23,855 bases of DNA from a virus, in the IMG/VR virus record IMGVR_UViG_3300039050_000148, positions 8,083 through 31,937 of that record; one strand, given 5' to 3'. The position numbers and the translations under genes are program-made. Below, piece after piece: positions 11,345-18,184 of the stretch. Below the pieces are notes generated by a model. It saw only the letters and a program-made list of their open reading frames with translations. It ran no database searches and was not told the DNA's origin. The first letter of the stretch is position 1, and each line of letters opens with the position of its first letter.

Positions 11345-12651
11345 CTGTTCCTCACTTTTATCTCTCTGTTTTTAATTGGAAAATGGTTAATAAAAAAATA
11401 TCTTAATTGGTCGCAGCCGTGGTCGTGGTAACCGTCTTTTAGTGGCTCTTGTTTTAATGGTTTATTGTCTTGAGCTTCAGGATACCTGTAACTTTCTAAA
11501 TCTTCTGCCATACCTATACAATTATTATTTAAATGAAGGTATCTTTCTCCGTTAGCGTTCTCTATGTAACTTCTAACGTGATTAACACCTGCTGTGATAC
11601 TTCTTGAGGCTTTATCTGTTATTGTTCTAACATCTATACCTTTTTTTCTAAAAATCTCTATATCTCCTACACCTGATTGCCCTTGTGCTTGTAATCCTGC
11701 TGGATCACCATAATACCTTGATACTATATATGGTTTACCTTTAATCATATCTGCAAGTTCATCTGTTTTTATATTTGTTTGATGTATTATCTCATCAATC
11801 ATATTAATATGCCATTCACCATTTACTCTGTGCGTCTGATACCATCCCACAGAAGGCATCCTGTACCCAAAATCAATACTGCAAAAAGTAGGAAGATGGG
11901 GGTTATAAGGATAATAGCCAACATCAATATTTCTGTCAAAAGGATAAACCCTACCTTCAAACGATGTAAATTGTGCTCCATACTCTTGGTCAAAAAGCTC
12001 TTTAGACATATTACGTTTTCTCTCAACGAGAAATTTGTCATCTGCACCTTCAGGAAAAGCGAAGTTATTATCCCAAGATGGTGCTTGATGAGATTCCCAA
12101 AGTTCATCACTTTTTCCAAGCAGGTATAAATCATATAACCAATTAAACCCTTCTGGCGTTGAAATGAAAATCGCCTTACCTTTTCTATCAGATAGAGTGG
12201 GAGATAAATACATATCCCAAATCCTGGGTCTTACTTTGGCTGCCTCATCTATAATCAACAAGTCTAATCCTTCACCAACAAGTGAATCAGGATTATCTGC
12301 CGATTTAGCTTCTACAACTGTATCCCATTTGAATTTGATATATCTTTCTTTCTCTGAAGCCTTGATAATATCGTTTTGATGTCCTTTGACCATCCTTTCC
12401 CAGATTTCTCTAAACATCAAGTCGGCTTTATCATACGAAAGACCAACCAACCAAATACGTTTGTTCGGCTGGGAGGCGTAGAATGTCGCTTCCATAGCCG
12501 ATGCAGTAGTCTTCCCGAATCGCCTCCCACAAATCATTACAAAAAACCTTGCAGATTCTTTGGTAGGAAAATGCAATTTACGCTGACCTTCGTGGGGTTC
12601 ATAACCTAAATAATCAAACCATTTCTTTTTATAATTATTTAAATGTTGCAT
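11341..12651 (-). CDS. terL: Terminase large subunit
   Basis: 436 residues. Walker A GRRFGKTT (42-49) and Walker B LDLLIIDEA (129-137) define the packaging ATPase; the RNase-H-like nuclease shows SIDFG near 253-257, YYGDPAG near 314-320, and HDHGCDQLRY near 410-420 with the metal-binding Asp residues. It pumps DNA into the prohead and cuts concatemers. It is the first gene of the minus-strand packaging operon and lies across a short divergent promoter region from the scaffold gene. Nothing appears missing. Confidence 0.95.
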   Translation of the reverse strand: MQHLNNYKKKWFDYLGYEPHEGQRKLHFPTKESARFFVMICGRRFGKTTASAMEATFYASQPNKRIWLVGLSYDKADLMFREIWERMVKGHQNDIIKASEKERYIKFKWDTVVEAKSADNPDSLVGEGLDLLIIDEAAKVRPRIWDMYLSPTLSDRKGKAIFISTPEGFNWLYDLYLLGKSDELWESHQAPSWDNNFAFPEGADDKFLVERKRNMSKELFDQEYGAQFTSFEGRVYPFDRNIDVGYYPYNPHLPTFCSIDFGYRMPSVGWYQTHRVNGEWHINMIDEIIHQTNIKTDELADMIKGKPYIVSRYYGDPAGLQAQGQSGVGDIEIFRKKGIDVRTITDKASRSITAGVNHVRSYIENANGERYLHLNNNCIGMAEDLESYRYPEAQDNKPLKQEPLKDGYHDHGCDQLRYFFINHFPIKNREIKVRNR

Positions 12652-12739
12652 ATTTCCACCATTTTAATTTAAGTTACAATGTATGACAAACGCAAGATAT
12701 TGTGTTTTTAATTTAAAATATACAACATAGGAGGGCAGT
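12652..12739. promoter_or_regulatory. Divergent promoter region between terL and scaffold
   Basis: 88 bp between two divergent operons, so promoters for both are expected here. AT-rich with TTTAATTTAA repeated at 12662-12671 and 12708-12717; a plus-strand ATGACA (12683-12688) to TTTAAT spacing near 17-20 bp is a weak match. A strong ribosome-binding site, GGAGGGCAG, precedes the ATG at 12740. Confidence 0.4.
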
Positions 12740-13291
12740 ATGTCCGAAGAAAATCAAGTATCAAACGAAACAGTAGTGGAACAGGGTACGGAGAATGTTA
12801 CTCAAGAATCAGCTCAAAATGAGTACATAGCAGAAAGCAAGAAGTATAGAAAAAGAGCTCAAGACGCTGAAAATAAGTTAGCAAATCTACAAAAACAATT
12901 AGAAACTCAACAAAATCAAAAACTTAAAGAGAAAGAGGAATATAAAACTTTAGCTGAAAAATATGAAGCTCAAGTTAATGAACTCAATCCTTATAAAGAT
13001 AAATATGAAGGTTTAGTTGAACAAAGACGTAACGTTTTATTAGAAAGGCTTCCTGAAGATAAGCGTGAAACTTTTAAAAATAAAGATTTAGATGTTTTAG
13101 AATTTATGGTATCTGAATTAAAAACCAAAACTCAAGAACCTTCAGCAAGAAATCTTGTAGGCACTAAAAATACAGAATTTGGTGGTTACGCTTCTTTTGC
13201 TGAGTGGGCAGAAAAAGATCCTATTGGATACGCATCAAATAATACTAGCAGTAATGCTAAAGGTATTAAGATAGGTTACGGTGGCGAATAA
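12740..13291 (+). CDS. Capsid scaffolding protein (coiled coil)
   Basis: 183 residues. An acidic Gln/Glu-rich N-terminus is followed by a long coiled coil (about 30-95) and a more compact C-terminal part ending in a Gly-rich tail. This composition, directly upstream of the major capsid gene, is typical of phage scaffolding proteins that guide prohead assembly. No protease motif. The start ATG follows GGAGGG; the last 11 nt overlap the next gene. Confidence 0.7.
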   Translation: MSEENQVSNETVVEQGTENVTQESAQNEYIAESKKYRKRAQDAENKLANLQKQLETQQNQKLKEKEEYKTLAEKYEAQVNELNPYKDKYEGLVEQRRNVLLERLPEDKRETFKNKDLDVLEFMVSELKTKTQEPSARNLVGTKNTEFGGYASFAEWAEKDPIGYASNNTSSNAKGIKIGYGGE

Positions 13292-13532
13292 AGACCCACA
13301 TAAACCTTTTGGAGTTGATTTAGACCCTAATAATGATTTAACTCATACACCTCAACCTGATGGTGACGTTAAAGTTACTCATAAGGGAGAAAAAATAAGG
13401 TATATGGATTATATTGATATTATGGAAGAAAGAGCAACTCGTAAAGGTGAGGGTAAATCTCCTGTAAAATCTCAAATGGGATTGTTTGGTGGTTTTGGTA
13501 AAGGTACTTTAAAAAAAGCATACGAACATTAA
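13281..13532 (+). CDS. Hypothetical head-region protein (83 aa), GTG start
   Basis: GTG start at 13281 inside the end of the scaffold gene. Soluble, basic, with a GLFGGFGKGTLKKAY C-terminal segment. No motif recognised. Between scaffold and capsid, so a minor capsid or assembly role is plausible but unproven. The start is chosen because the frame has no earlier better start and overlaps give coupling. Confidence 0.5.
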   Translation: MANKDPHKPFGVDLDPNNDLTHTPQPDGDVKVTHKGEKIRYMDYIDIMEERATRKGEGKSPVKSQMGLFGGFGKGTLKKAYEH

Positions 13533-13584
13533 TTCCTACTTGAAGGCGAAAGCAGTTGATAGAGGATAAAATTAGGAGGCTTAA

Positions 13585-14466
13585 ATGGCTTTAACAAATA
13601 CAAGCACAGCAGCTGGTGGCTTAGGAAGAACGATAGGCGACGCTGTAATTGCTTTTAATCACGTAAATGTAATGTACCCACTTGTGACTGTACAACAAGC
13701 AGCTCAAGGGTCAAATCACGTTCAATTCTCAGATTGGACAAAATTAACATCAAGTAATGTAACTGAAGCTACACAGGCTACTACTACAACAGCTGTAGCT
13801 ATTACAACAGCAGCTAGAACTGCAACAATATCAGAACACGTTATTGCTTCTACAGTAAGTGACTTAGTTCTTATGGGTTCAGGCGATGATGTTGAAGGTC
13901 AAGCAGGTCCTGCTTTAGGTAACGCAGTTGCTGCTAAACTTGATGATGACTTAGTAGAATTAGGTAAAGGATTCTCTCAAACAGAATGTGGTGCTGGTAC
14001 TGAACTAGCTTTATCTCATATATTTGGTTCTATGAGACAATTAAGATCAGCAGGTGCTCCAATGCCTTATAACTTAGTTCTTTCACCTAAACAGGTGTGG
14101 GGTGCTAAAGGTTTAATTAGCTTATTACACGATGATGCTGTAACAGGTTCAAATGCTAAACCAATGTCTATGATGGGCAATAAAGGTGAAGAAGTATTTT
14201 CTACAGGTTATGTTGGTTCTATTGCAGGATTCAATGTTTATTGGTCTGACCAAATAGATGAGAATGTTAGTTCTGGTGGCGATGCTGCTGGTTTTGCTTT
14301 CTCAAAAGGTGGTGTTGGTCTTGGAGTTGGTGCTGATGGCTTATTTAGAATCGCAGCAGAAAGAGACGAAATGCTAAGAGCAACTAACTATGTAGCTACA
14401 GGATTCTGGGGCGAAATTGAGATAAAAGACACTTATGGTGTTTATATCTTATCTGACGTTTCATAG
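13585..14466 (+). CDS. Major capsid protein
   Basis: 293 residues, ribosome-binding site AGGAGG. Ala/Thr-rich N-terminus, then blocks typical of HK97-fold / N4 gp56-type capsid proteins: the EHVIASTVSDLVLMGSGDDVEGQ spine-helix area, AKLDDDLVELGKG, LVLSPKQVW (about 164-172) and GFNVYWSDQI (212-221), and a C-terminal 'ATGFWGEIEIKDTYGVYIL' strand. It forms the icosahedral shell. It follows scaffold and is followed by a strong hairpin and a small basic gene, the classical arrangement for a highly expressed capsid gene. Confidence 0.85.
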   Translation: MALTNTSTAAGGLGRTIGDAVIAFNHVNVMYPLVTVQQAAQGSNHVQFSDWTKLTSSNVTEATQATTTTAVAITTAARTATISEHVIASTVSDLVLMGSGDDVEGQAGPALGNAVAAKLDDDLVELGKGFSQTECGAGTELALSHIFGSMRQLRSAGAPMPYNLVLSPKQVWGAKGLISLLHDDAVTGSNAKPMSMMGNKGEEVFSTGYVGSIAGFNVYWSDQIDENVSSGGDAAGFAFSKGGVGLGVGADGLFRIAAERDEMLRATNYVATGFWGEIEIKDTYGVYILSDVS

Positions 14467-14484
14467 TTCTTAACGAAAAAAAAT

Positions 14485-14508
14485 AAGGGGGTGGGAAACT
14501 ACCCCCTT
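14485..14508. terminator. Strong hairpin behind the capsid gene
   Basis: AAGGGGGT (14485-14492) pairs perfectly with ACCCCCTT (14501-14508) around GGGAAACT. On the plus strand only TTTA follows, so it may act as a partial terminator or mRNA 3' stabiliser for the capsid gene; on the minus strand an eight-T run (TTATTTTTTTT) follows, so it is a better terminator for transcription from the opposite direction. Confidence 0.55.
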
Positions 14509-14523
14509 TAATATGGAGATAAT

Positions 14524-14688
14524 ATGAAAAGATTTTTTAAAAAAGGTAATGGAACAATTATTGAAGCAAATGCTAATCACGATATAAAATCTTTAGAAGA
14601 TAGATTTGAAGAATGTGATGAAAATGGTGGTGAAATTAAAAAAGTAGTTAAAAAAGTAGCTAAAAAAGCTAAAAAGGAAGGTAAATAA
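14524..14688 (+). CDS. Small basic protein (54 aa)
   Basis: ATG at 14524, ribosome-binding site TGGAGATA just after the capsid hairpin. The C-terminus is a Lys/Ala/Val repeat (KKVVKKVAKKAKKEGK) resembling histone-H1-like tails, while the middle is acidic. It may be a minor head protein that contacts DNA; no family recognised. Its stop overlaps the next ATG as TAATG. Confidence 0.55.
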   Translation: MKRFFKKGNGTIIEANANHDIKSLEDRFEECDENGGEIKKVVKKVAKKAKKEGK

Positions 14689-14891
14689 TGCCGATAGTAG
14701 CTAAAAGTTTTTTACATAATGACGACAAAATAGTTGGTACTTCAGGTGATGCAGATGGTAATTTAGCAGAAGATGTACAAGATTGGATTACTTCACAAGA
14801 CGCTGAATTAGTGGCTACTACAAATTTAAATGTTACTTGCACACAATTTGGTAGCAAAATATTTACATTAGTAGTATTAGATAGCGATTAA
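14688..14891 (+). CDS. Hypothetical acidic protein (67 aa)
   Basis: Soluble acidic protein (many Asp) with a C-terminal beta pair (FGSKIFTLVVLDSD). TAATG overlaps at both ends tie it to its neighbours. Located in the head gene cluster; no motif recognised, so head decoration or assembly roles are only possibilities. Confidence 0.5.
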   Translation: MPIVAKSFLHNDDKIVGTSGDADGNLAEDVQDWITSQDAELVATTNLNVTCTQFGSKIFTLVVLDSD

Positions 14892-15013
14892 TGTCTGAAA
14901 CTAGAAATGGTAAAGGCGATTCATACAGGATTCCTATTACTGATAAGAAGTATAAAGAAAATTATGATAAAATTTTCAAGAAAGACAGAGATGAGTTTAA
15001 TAGAGAGTATTAA
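14891..15013 (+). CDS. Small charged protein (40 aa)
   Basis: ATG at 14891 overlaps the previous stop as TAATG; ends at 15013, 23 nt inside the lysozyme gene. Highly charged, with IPITDKKYKENYDKIFKKD. Support is the coupled start and good length of the overlap-free part; no family recognised. A longer lysozyme frame starting at 14907 overlaps it, but the extra residues there do not look like lysozyme. Confidence 0.45.
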   Translation: MSETRNGKGDSYRIPITDKKYKENYDKIFKKDRDEFNREY

Positions 15014-15404
15014 AAAACACGAAGGTTATGTAGGCGTAGTCTATAAAGATTCTTTAGGAATTGATACTATAGGCTACGGCTTCGCCATTAAAGATTTAGA
15101 ATTAGATGCAGATATATGCGACATCATTCTTGAACGTAAACTTAAAGCATTACACGATATAATCAAGATTAAGTTTAAATGGTATGGTTATATGCCACAA
15201 GAGATTAAAGATGTTGTTATGGAGATGTGTTATCAATTAGGTGTAGGTGGGTTTTCTAAGTTTAAGAAAACAATAGCCTATTTACAAAACAAGCAATTTC
15301 ACGATGCTTCAGTAGAAATGCTTGATAGCCTTTGGGCGAAACAAACACCTAATAGAGCAAAAGAATTAAGTAATAGAGTTAAAGAGGTAGAAGTTGGACG
15401 TTGA
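14991..15404 (+). CDS. Lysozyme, T4-type endolysin (GH24)
   Basis: 137 residues from ATG 14991 (MSLIESIKKHEGYVGVVYKD). The catalytic triad is Glu11, Asp20 and Thr26 (KKHEG, YKD, TIGYG), exactly the numbering of T4 lysozyme; the GH24 helix with VVMEMCYQLG and the SLWAKQTPNRAKEL end are also present. It cuts peptidoglycan for host lysis. No signal sequence, so it needs a holin; the 52-residue membrane peptide directly downstream is the candidate. An in-frame start at 14907 would add 28 residues without family support. Confidence 0.9.
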   Translation: MSLIESIKKHEGYVGVVYKDSLGIDTIGYGFAIKDLELDADICDIILERKLKALHDIIKIKFKWYGYMPQEIKDVVMEMCYQLGVGGFSKFKKTIAYLQNKQFHDASVEMLDSLWAKQTPNRAKELSNRVKEVEVGR

Positions 15405-15552
15405 AAGTTTAAAGGCTGGTGGACTTGGGTTAAGTGGCTATATAGTACAATGGATAGATTTTTTTAGTCCAGTAATTGAATTAGGCTATATGGTTGTTCT
15501 TATTGCTTACTTTTTATATCAAATTAAAAAAATAAAAAGCGAGATTAAATAG
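15394..15552 (+). CDS. Holin-like membrane peptide (52 aa), TTG start
   Basis: TTG at 15394 with AGAGG upstream, overlapping the lysozyme end by 11 nt. The product begins MDVESLKAGGLGLSGYIVQ and has a hydrophobic span (about 31-42) followed by a basic tail KKIKSEIK. Small proteins of this type next to endolysins in marine phages are likely holins. Its TAG shares a base with the GTG start of the phosphoesterase (15552). Too short and non-ATG, so easily missed. Confidence 0.6.
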   Translation: MDVESLKAGGLGLSGYIVQWIDFFSPVIELGYMVVLIAYFLYQIKKIKSEIK

Positions 15553-16334
15553 TGCCGACAGGTGTAGTTAAGAGAGTAATAGTAACACCTGACAAACATT
15601 TTCCTTTACACGACCAACCTGCTATAAACGTATTAAAAAAGACTATTGAAATAGTCAAACCTGACGCTTATGTTGATTTAGGTGATGTAGGCGAATGGTC
15701 GGCTTTTAGTGCTTGGAAATATAAACGTAAGAAAGCACCACCTCTTGAGTTCTTAATAGAAGATTTTGAAAAAGACGTAAAAGATGTCAATGCTGGTATG
15801 GATCAGATTGACGAGAGTTTAGACAAAGTGAATTGTGAGGAACGCTACATCACAGAAGGTAACCACGATAACTGGTTAAATATGGCTGTTGAGAAGTATC
15901 CTTACATACCTCAATATAAGTTTAAAAATGCAGTAGATTTAAAAGGTAGAGGTTACAAATATATTCCCTTTGGAAAACACTTAAAATTAGGTAAATTATA
16001 CCTATATCACGGACATCAATATGGTGGTCAATACCATACAAGTAACCATTTACGTAAACTTGGTTGCAATGTTATGTATGGACATTGGCACGATTTACAA
16101 CAAATGTCTGCTACACATATGGACGGACCAAAGTCTGCGTGGAGTATCGGATGTTTAAAGGATATGGCAGCAGAAGCTAATGATTGGCTTGACCATAGAA
16201 GGATTAATTGGGCACACGCTTTTGCTATTGTAGATTTTTTTAGAGGAGGACTGTTTACAGTCCATATTATACAAATAATAAACGGCAAAACTTCATTATG
16301 GGGTGAGATTATAGATGGGAACGGAAAATGTTAG
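15552..16334 (+). CDS. Calcineurin-like metallophosphoesterase
   Basis: 260 residues from a GTG start. All metal-site motifs are present: D14-x-H16 (PDKHFPLHD), G44-D45 (LGDVGEW), G103-N104-H105-D106 (GNHDN), H153-G-H155, and G177-H178-W-H180. So it should be an active two-metal phosphoesterase (protein, nucleotide or nucleic-acid phosphoester). Phages often carry such enzymes; the substrate cannot be told. It sits inside the late operon between lysis and fibre-like genes. Start follows the holin-like stop with a 1-nt overlap. Confidence 0.85.
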   Translation: MPTGVVKRVIVTPDKHFPLHDQPAINVLKKTIEIVKPDAYVDLGDVGEWSAFSAWKYKRKKAPPLEFLIEDFEKDVKDVNAGMDQIDESLDKVNCEERYITEGNHDNWLNMAVEKYPYIPQYKFKNAVDLKGRGYKYIPFGKHLKLGKLYLYHGHQYGGQYHTSNHLRKLGCNVMYGHWHDLQQMSATHMDGPKSAWSIGCLKDMAAEANDWLDHRRINWAHAFAIVDFFRGGLFTVHIIQIINGKTSLWGEIIDGNGKC

Positions 16335-16495
16335 TGCAGAGTATGATTATCAAAGCAGTTGCCAAACTGATCAGAAAGCAATTTAAACTAGACAAGATTC
16401 TTCACTATGTTGAAGAACCTAATGAGTTAGATAAAGAAGTTGAAAGACTTAGAAGCCGTATAGAAATATTAGAGACTATCATAAAGGAGAAATAA
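16328..16495 (+). CDS. Small coiled-coil protein (55 aa)
   Basis: ATG at 16328, overlapping the phosphoesterase end by 7 nt. An amphipathic basic N-terminal helix (IIKAVAKLIRKQFKLDKIL) leads into a coiled coil (ELDKEVERLRSRIEILETIIKEK). It could associate with the inner membrane, as lysis accessory proteins do, or with the next membrane protein. Its end carries the ribosome-binding site AAAGGAGAAA for that gene. No family recognised. Confidence 0.5.
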   Translation: MLVQSMIIKAVAKLIRKQFKLDKILHYVEEPNELDKEVERLRSRIEILETIIKEK

Positions 16496-16496
16496 T

Positions 16497-16778
16497 ATGT
16501 TAGATTTTATATCAAATAACGCAGGATTATTAGTAGGTGGAACAGGTGGTGGAATTGTGCTTTATGTGCTTAAAAAGATACCAAATAAGGAGATTTGTGC
16601 TTGGGTTGAAGGAATATGCTTCGCAGCAGGTAGATTTATGACTTTAGGGTTATCTCAATGGAAATTTACTAAAAATATATGGAACAAGACTGTAGAGCCT
16701 TTTTTCATTGATTTAATAGATAATTTTGTAGGTGGAGCACTAAGAGGTTTAATCAGAGGATTGAGGTGCGATAAGTAA
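16497..16778 (+). CDS. Membrane-associated hypothetical protein (93 aa)
   Basis: A Gly-rich hydrophobic N-terminus (NNAGLLVGGTGGGIVLYVLKK, about 7-27, one likely span), two Cys at 34 and 41, and amphipathic Trp/Phe-rich helices after it. The C-terminus ends with a Gly/Arg pattern (GGALRGLIRGLRC). Common in appearance to lysis-region proteins; exact role unknown. Coupled to the fibre-like gene by a TAATG overlap (16778). Confidence 0.5.
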   Translation: MLDFISNNAGLLVGGTGGGIVLYVLKKIPNKEICAWVEGICFAAGRFMTLGLSQWKFTKNIWNKTVEPFFIDLIDNFVGGALRGLIRGLRCDK

Positions 16779-17392
16779 TGCCATACAAGATGAAAGGTAG
16801 TCGTTTGTTAAATGAAGTCACTTTAGGTGATGGTTACCCTTTATCTTCTAATTTAAAACCATTAAAGGTAGGTGGTAAGACGTCTCCACTTGAGATGTCT
16901 ATCCCCTACCCAGATAACAGTAATAATGCAAAAGTTAAAGTTGTAGGCGATTTAGAGGTTACAGGTGCTATACTTAACCAACCTCTTATACATATATTAA
17001 ATGGTGGTGCTTATAATACAGGTACATCAAAATTTTATTTACCACTTATAGGTTACAATATTGAAGGCACTACTACTACAGGTAGAAATGAATATCAAAG
17101 TTTTGTAACACCTTATGATGGTAAGGTTAAAAAGTTAGTTTTAAGAAGTGAATCAAGATGTGATACTGTTGTGGCAGGATTTCATATATCAAGAGAAGGC
17201 ACAGAAGTTCCAAACTCAACTGCATCAGAAGAAATAACAGTTGAGATGCCTATTGATGATACTGCTTATACATTTAATTTTACAGATGCAACTGCTTTTA
17301 ATTCAGGAGATATTTTATCAATATCAGTAACACCTGAAATTGCAGTTTATGATTTAGTTTGGACATTAGTTTTAGAATATAGAGGAGTTTAG
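16778..17392 (+). CDS. Tail-fibre-like protein with C-terminal beta-sandwich (204 aa)
   Basis: N-terminal MPYKMKGSRLLNEVTLGDGY, then VKVVGDLEVTGAI (about 52-64), a motif type frequent in trimeric fibre stalks, and a C-terminal domain from about 105 (FVTPYDGKVKKLVLRSESRC...GDILSISVTPE...TLVLEYRGV) reading as a jelly-roll-like beta sandwich that would bind a receptor or sugar. Located with two other beta-rich proteins. It may be part of the host-recognition apparatus. Name is by pattern, not homology. Confidence 0.5.
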   Translation: MPYKMKGSRLLNEVTLGDGYPLSSNLKPLKVGGKTSPLEMSIPYPDNSNNAKVKVVGDLEVTGAILNQPLIHILNGGAYNTGTSKFYLPLIGYNIEGTTTTGRNEYQSFVTPYDGKVKKLVLRSESRCDTVVAGFHISREGTEVPNSTASEEITVEMPIDDTAYTFNFTDATAFNSGDILSISVTPEIAVYDLVWTLVLEYRGV

Positions 17393-18175
17393 ATGGGAAC
17401 TTTAGCAGGTAAATCACCAGCAAGTACATATAAAAGTTTATTAAAAGTAGCAGATGAAACAAATGGTATATCTACTTCAGTATCTCAATTAGAGGATGGT
17501 GAAGGCACAGCAAGTTGTTTATCTATAAGTGATGATCAACTATTAATTCAACCACAAAATGATAATACCACAAATACTTTTGGTATTAGACAAGCTGATG
17601 GTACATATTTATTAAAAGTTGATACAAGTAATGCTGTAATTAATTTAGGATCAACAGCAACTCCTGCCAATAGTCAATTATTAGAATTTCACGCAAAAAC
17701 ATTAGTACCTGTAGCAGGTACACATTATTTTGTTGGCAAAGGAAGTTCTGCTTATTTTGGAACTTCTGTAGAAACTTCTTGTGGAACAGGTACAGACCCT
17801 GACACTTCTTTAGACGCAGGTGCAGCTACTGATGATTTATTACAAAATTTATTTATAGTACCTGTAGATTTAACAATAGATGCAGTAAAATTTATAGTCT
17901 CTACAATTACAGATACTGATACTACTATTAATGTTCATTTATATAGTTTTGATATGGCTAATACAGGTGGAACAAATGATGGTAATTTATCAAATGGAAC
18001 TTTACTTGCAAATGGTCAAGCGACATCAGTAGATAGAAATGTTATCAAAACAGTAACTTGCTCAATAGATTCAGCAAGTGTTTCAGCAAATAAAGTAATT
18101 GCTTGTTTTGTAGAGAATGAAACAAATACAGATTCAATAATGTTACAAACACAGGTTTTATACCACTTTGATTAG
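17393..18175 (+). CDS. Fibre-like protein, similar architecture to the preceding gene (260 aa)
   Basis: Starts directly after the previous stop (no gap). An N-terminal repeat-like beta region (LGSTATPANSQLLEFHAKTL) is followed by a beta-sandwich (about 155-260) with 'FIVPVDLTIDAVKFIVSTITD...' and '...NKVIACFVEN'. The pattern 'P-hydrophobic strand, Ser/Thr-rich variable loops, long strand at the end' resembles the C-domain of the gene before it, so the two may be paralogous receptor-binding subunits. No enzyme motif. Confidence 0.5.
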   Translation: MGTLAGKSPASTYKSLLKVADETNGISTSVSQLEDGEGTASCLSISDDQLLIQPQNDNTTNTFGIRQADGTYLLKVDTSNAVINLGSTATPANSQLLEFHAKTLVPVAGTHYFVGKGSSAYFGTSVETSCGTGTDPDTSLDAGAATDDLLQNLFIVPVDLTIDAVKFIVSTITDTDTTINVHLYSFDMANTGGTNDGNLSNGTLLANGQATSVDRNVIKTVTCSIDSASVSANKVIACFVENETNTDSIMLQTQVLYHFD

Positions 18176-18184
18176 GAGAAAAAT

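Noticed and set aside
11779-12609. Several frames of 71-116 codons inside the large terminase gene on both strands.
   Set aside because: All are covered by the intact terL reading frame with full motifs; no ribosome-binding sites.
14907-14990. An upstream extension of lysozyme to 14907.
   Set aside because: The ATG at 14991 puts the triad at the T4 positions 11, 20 and 26; the extra 28 residues have no family counterpart and overlap the 40-residue gene.
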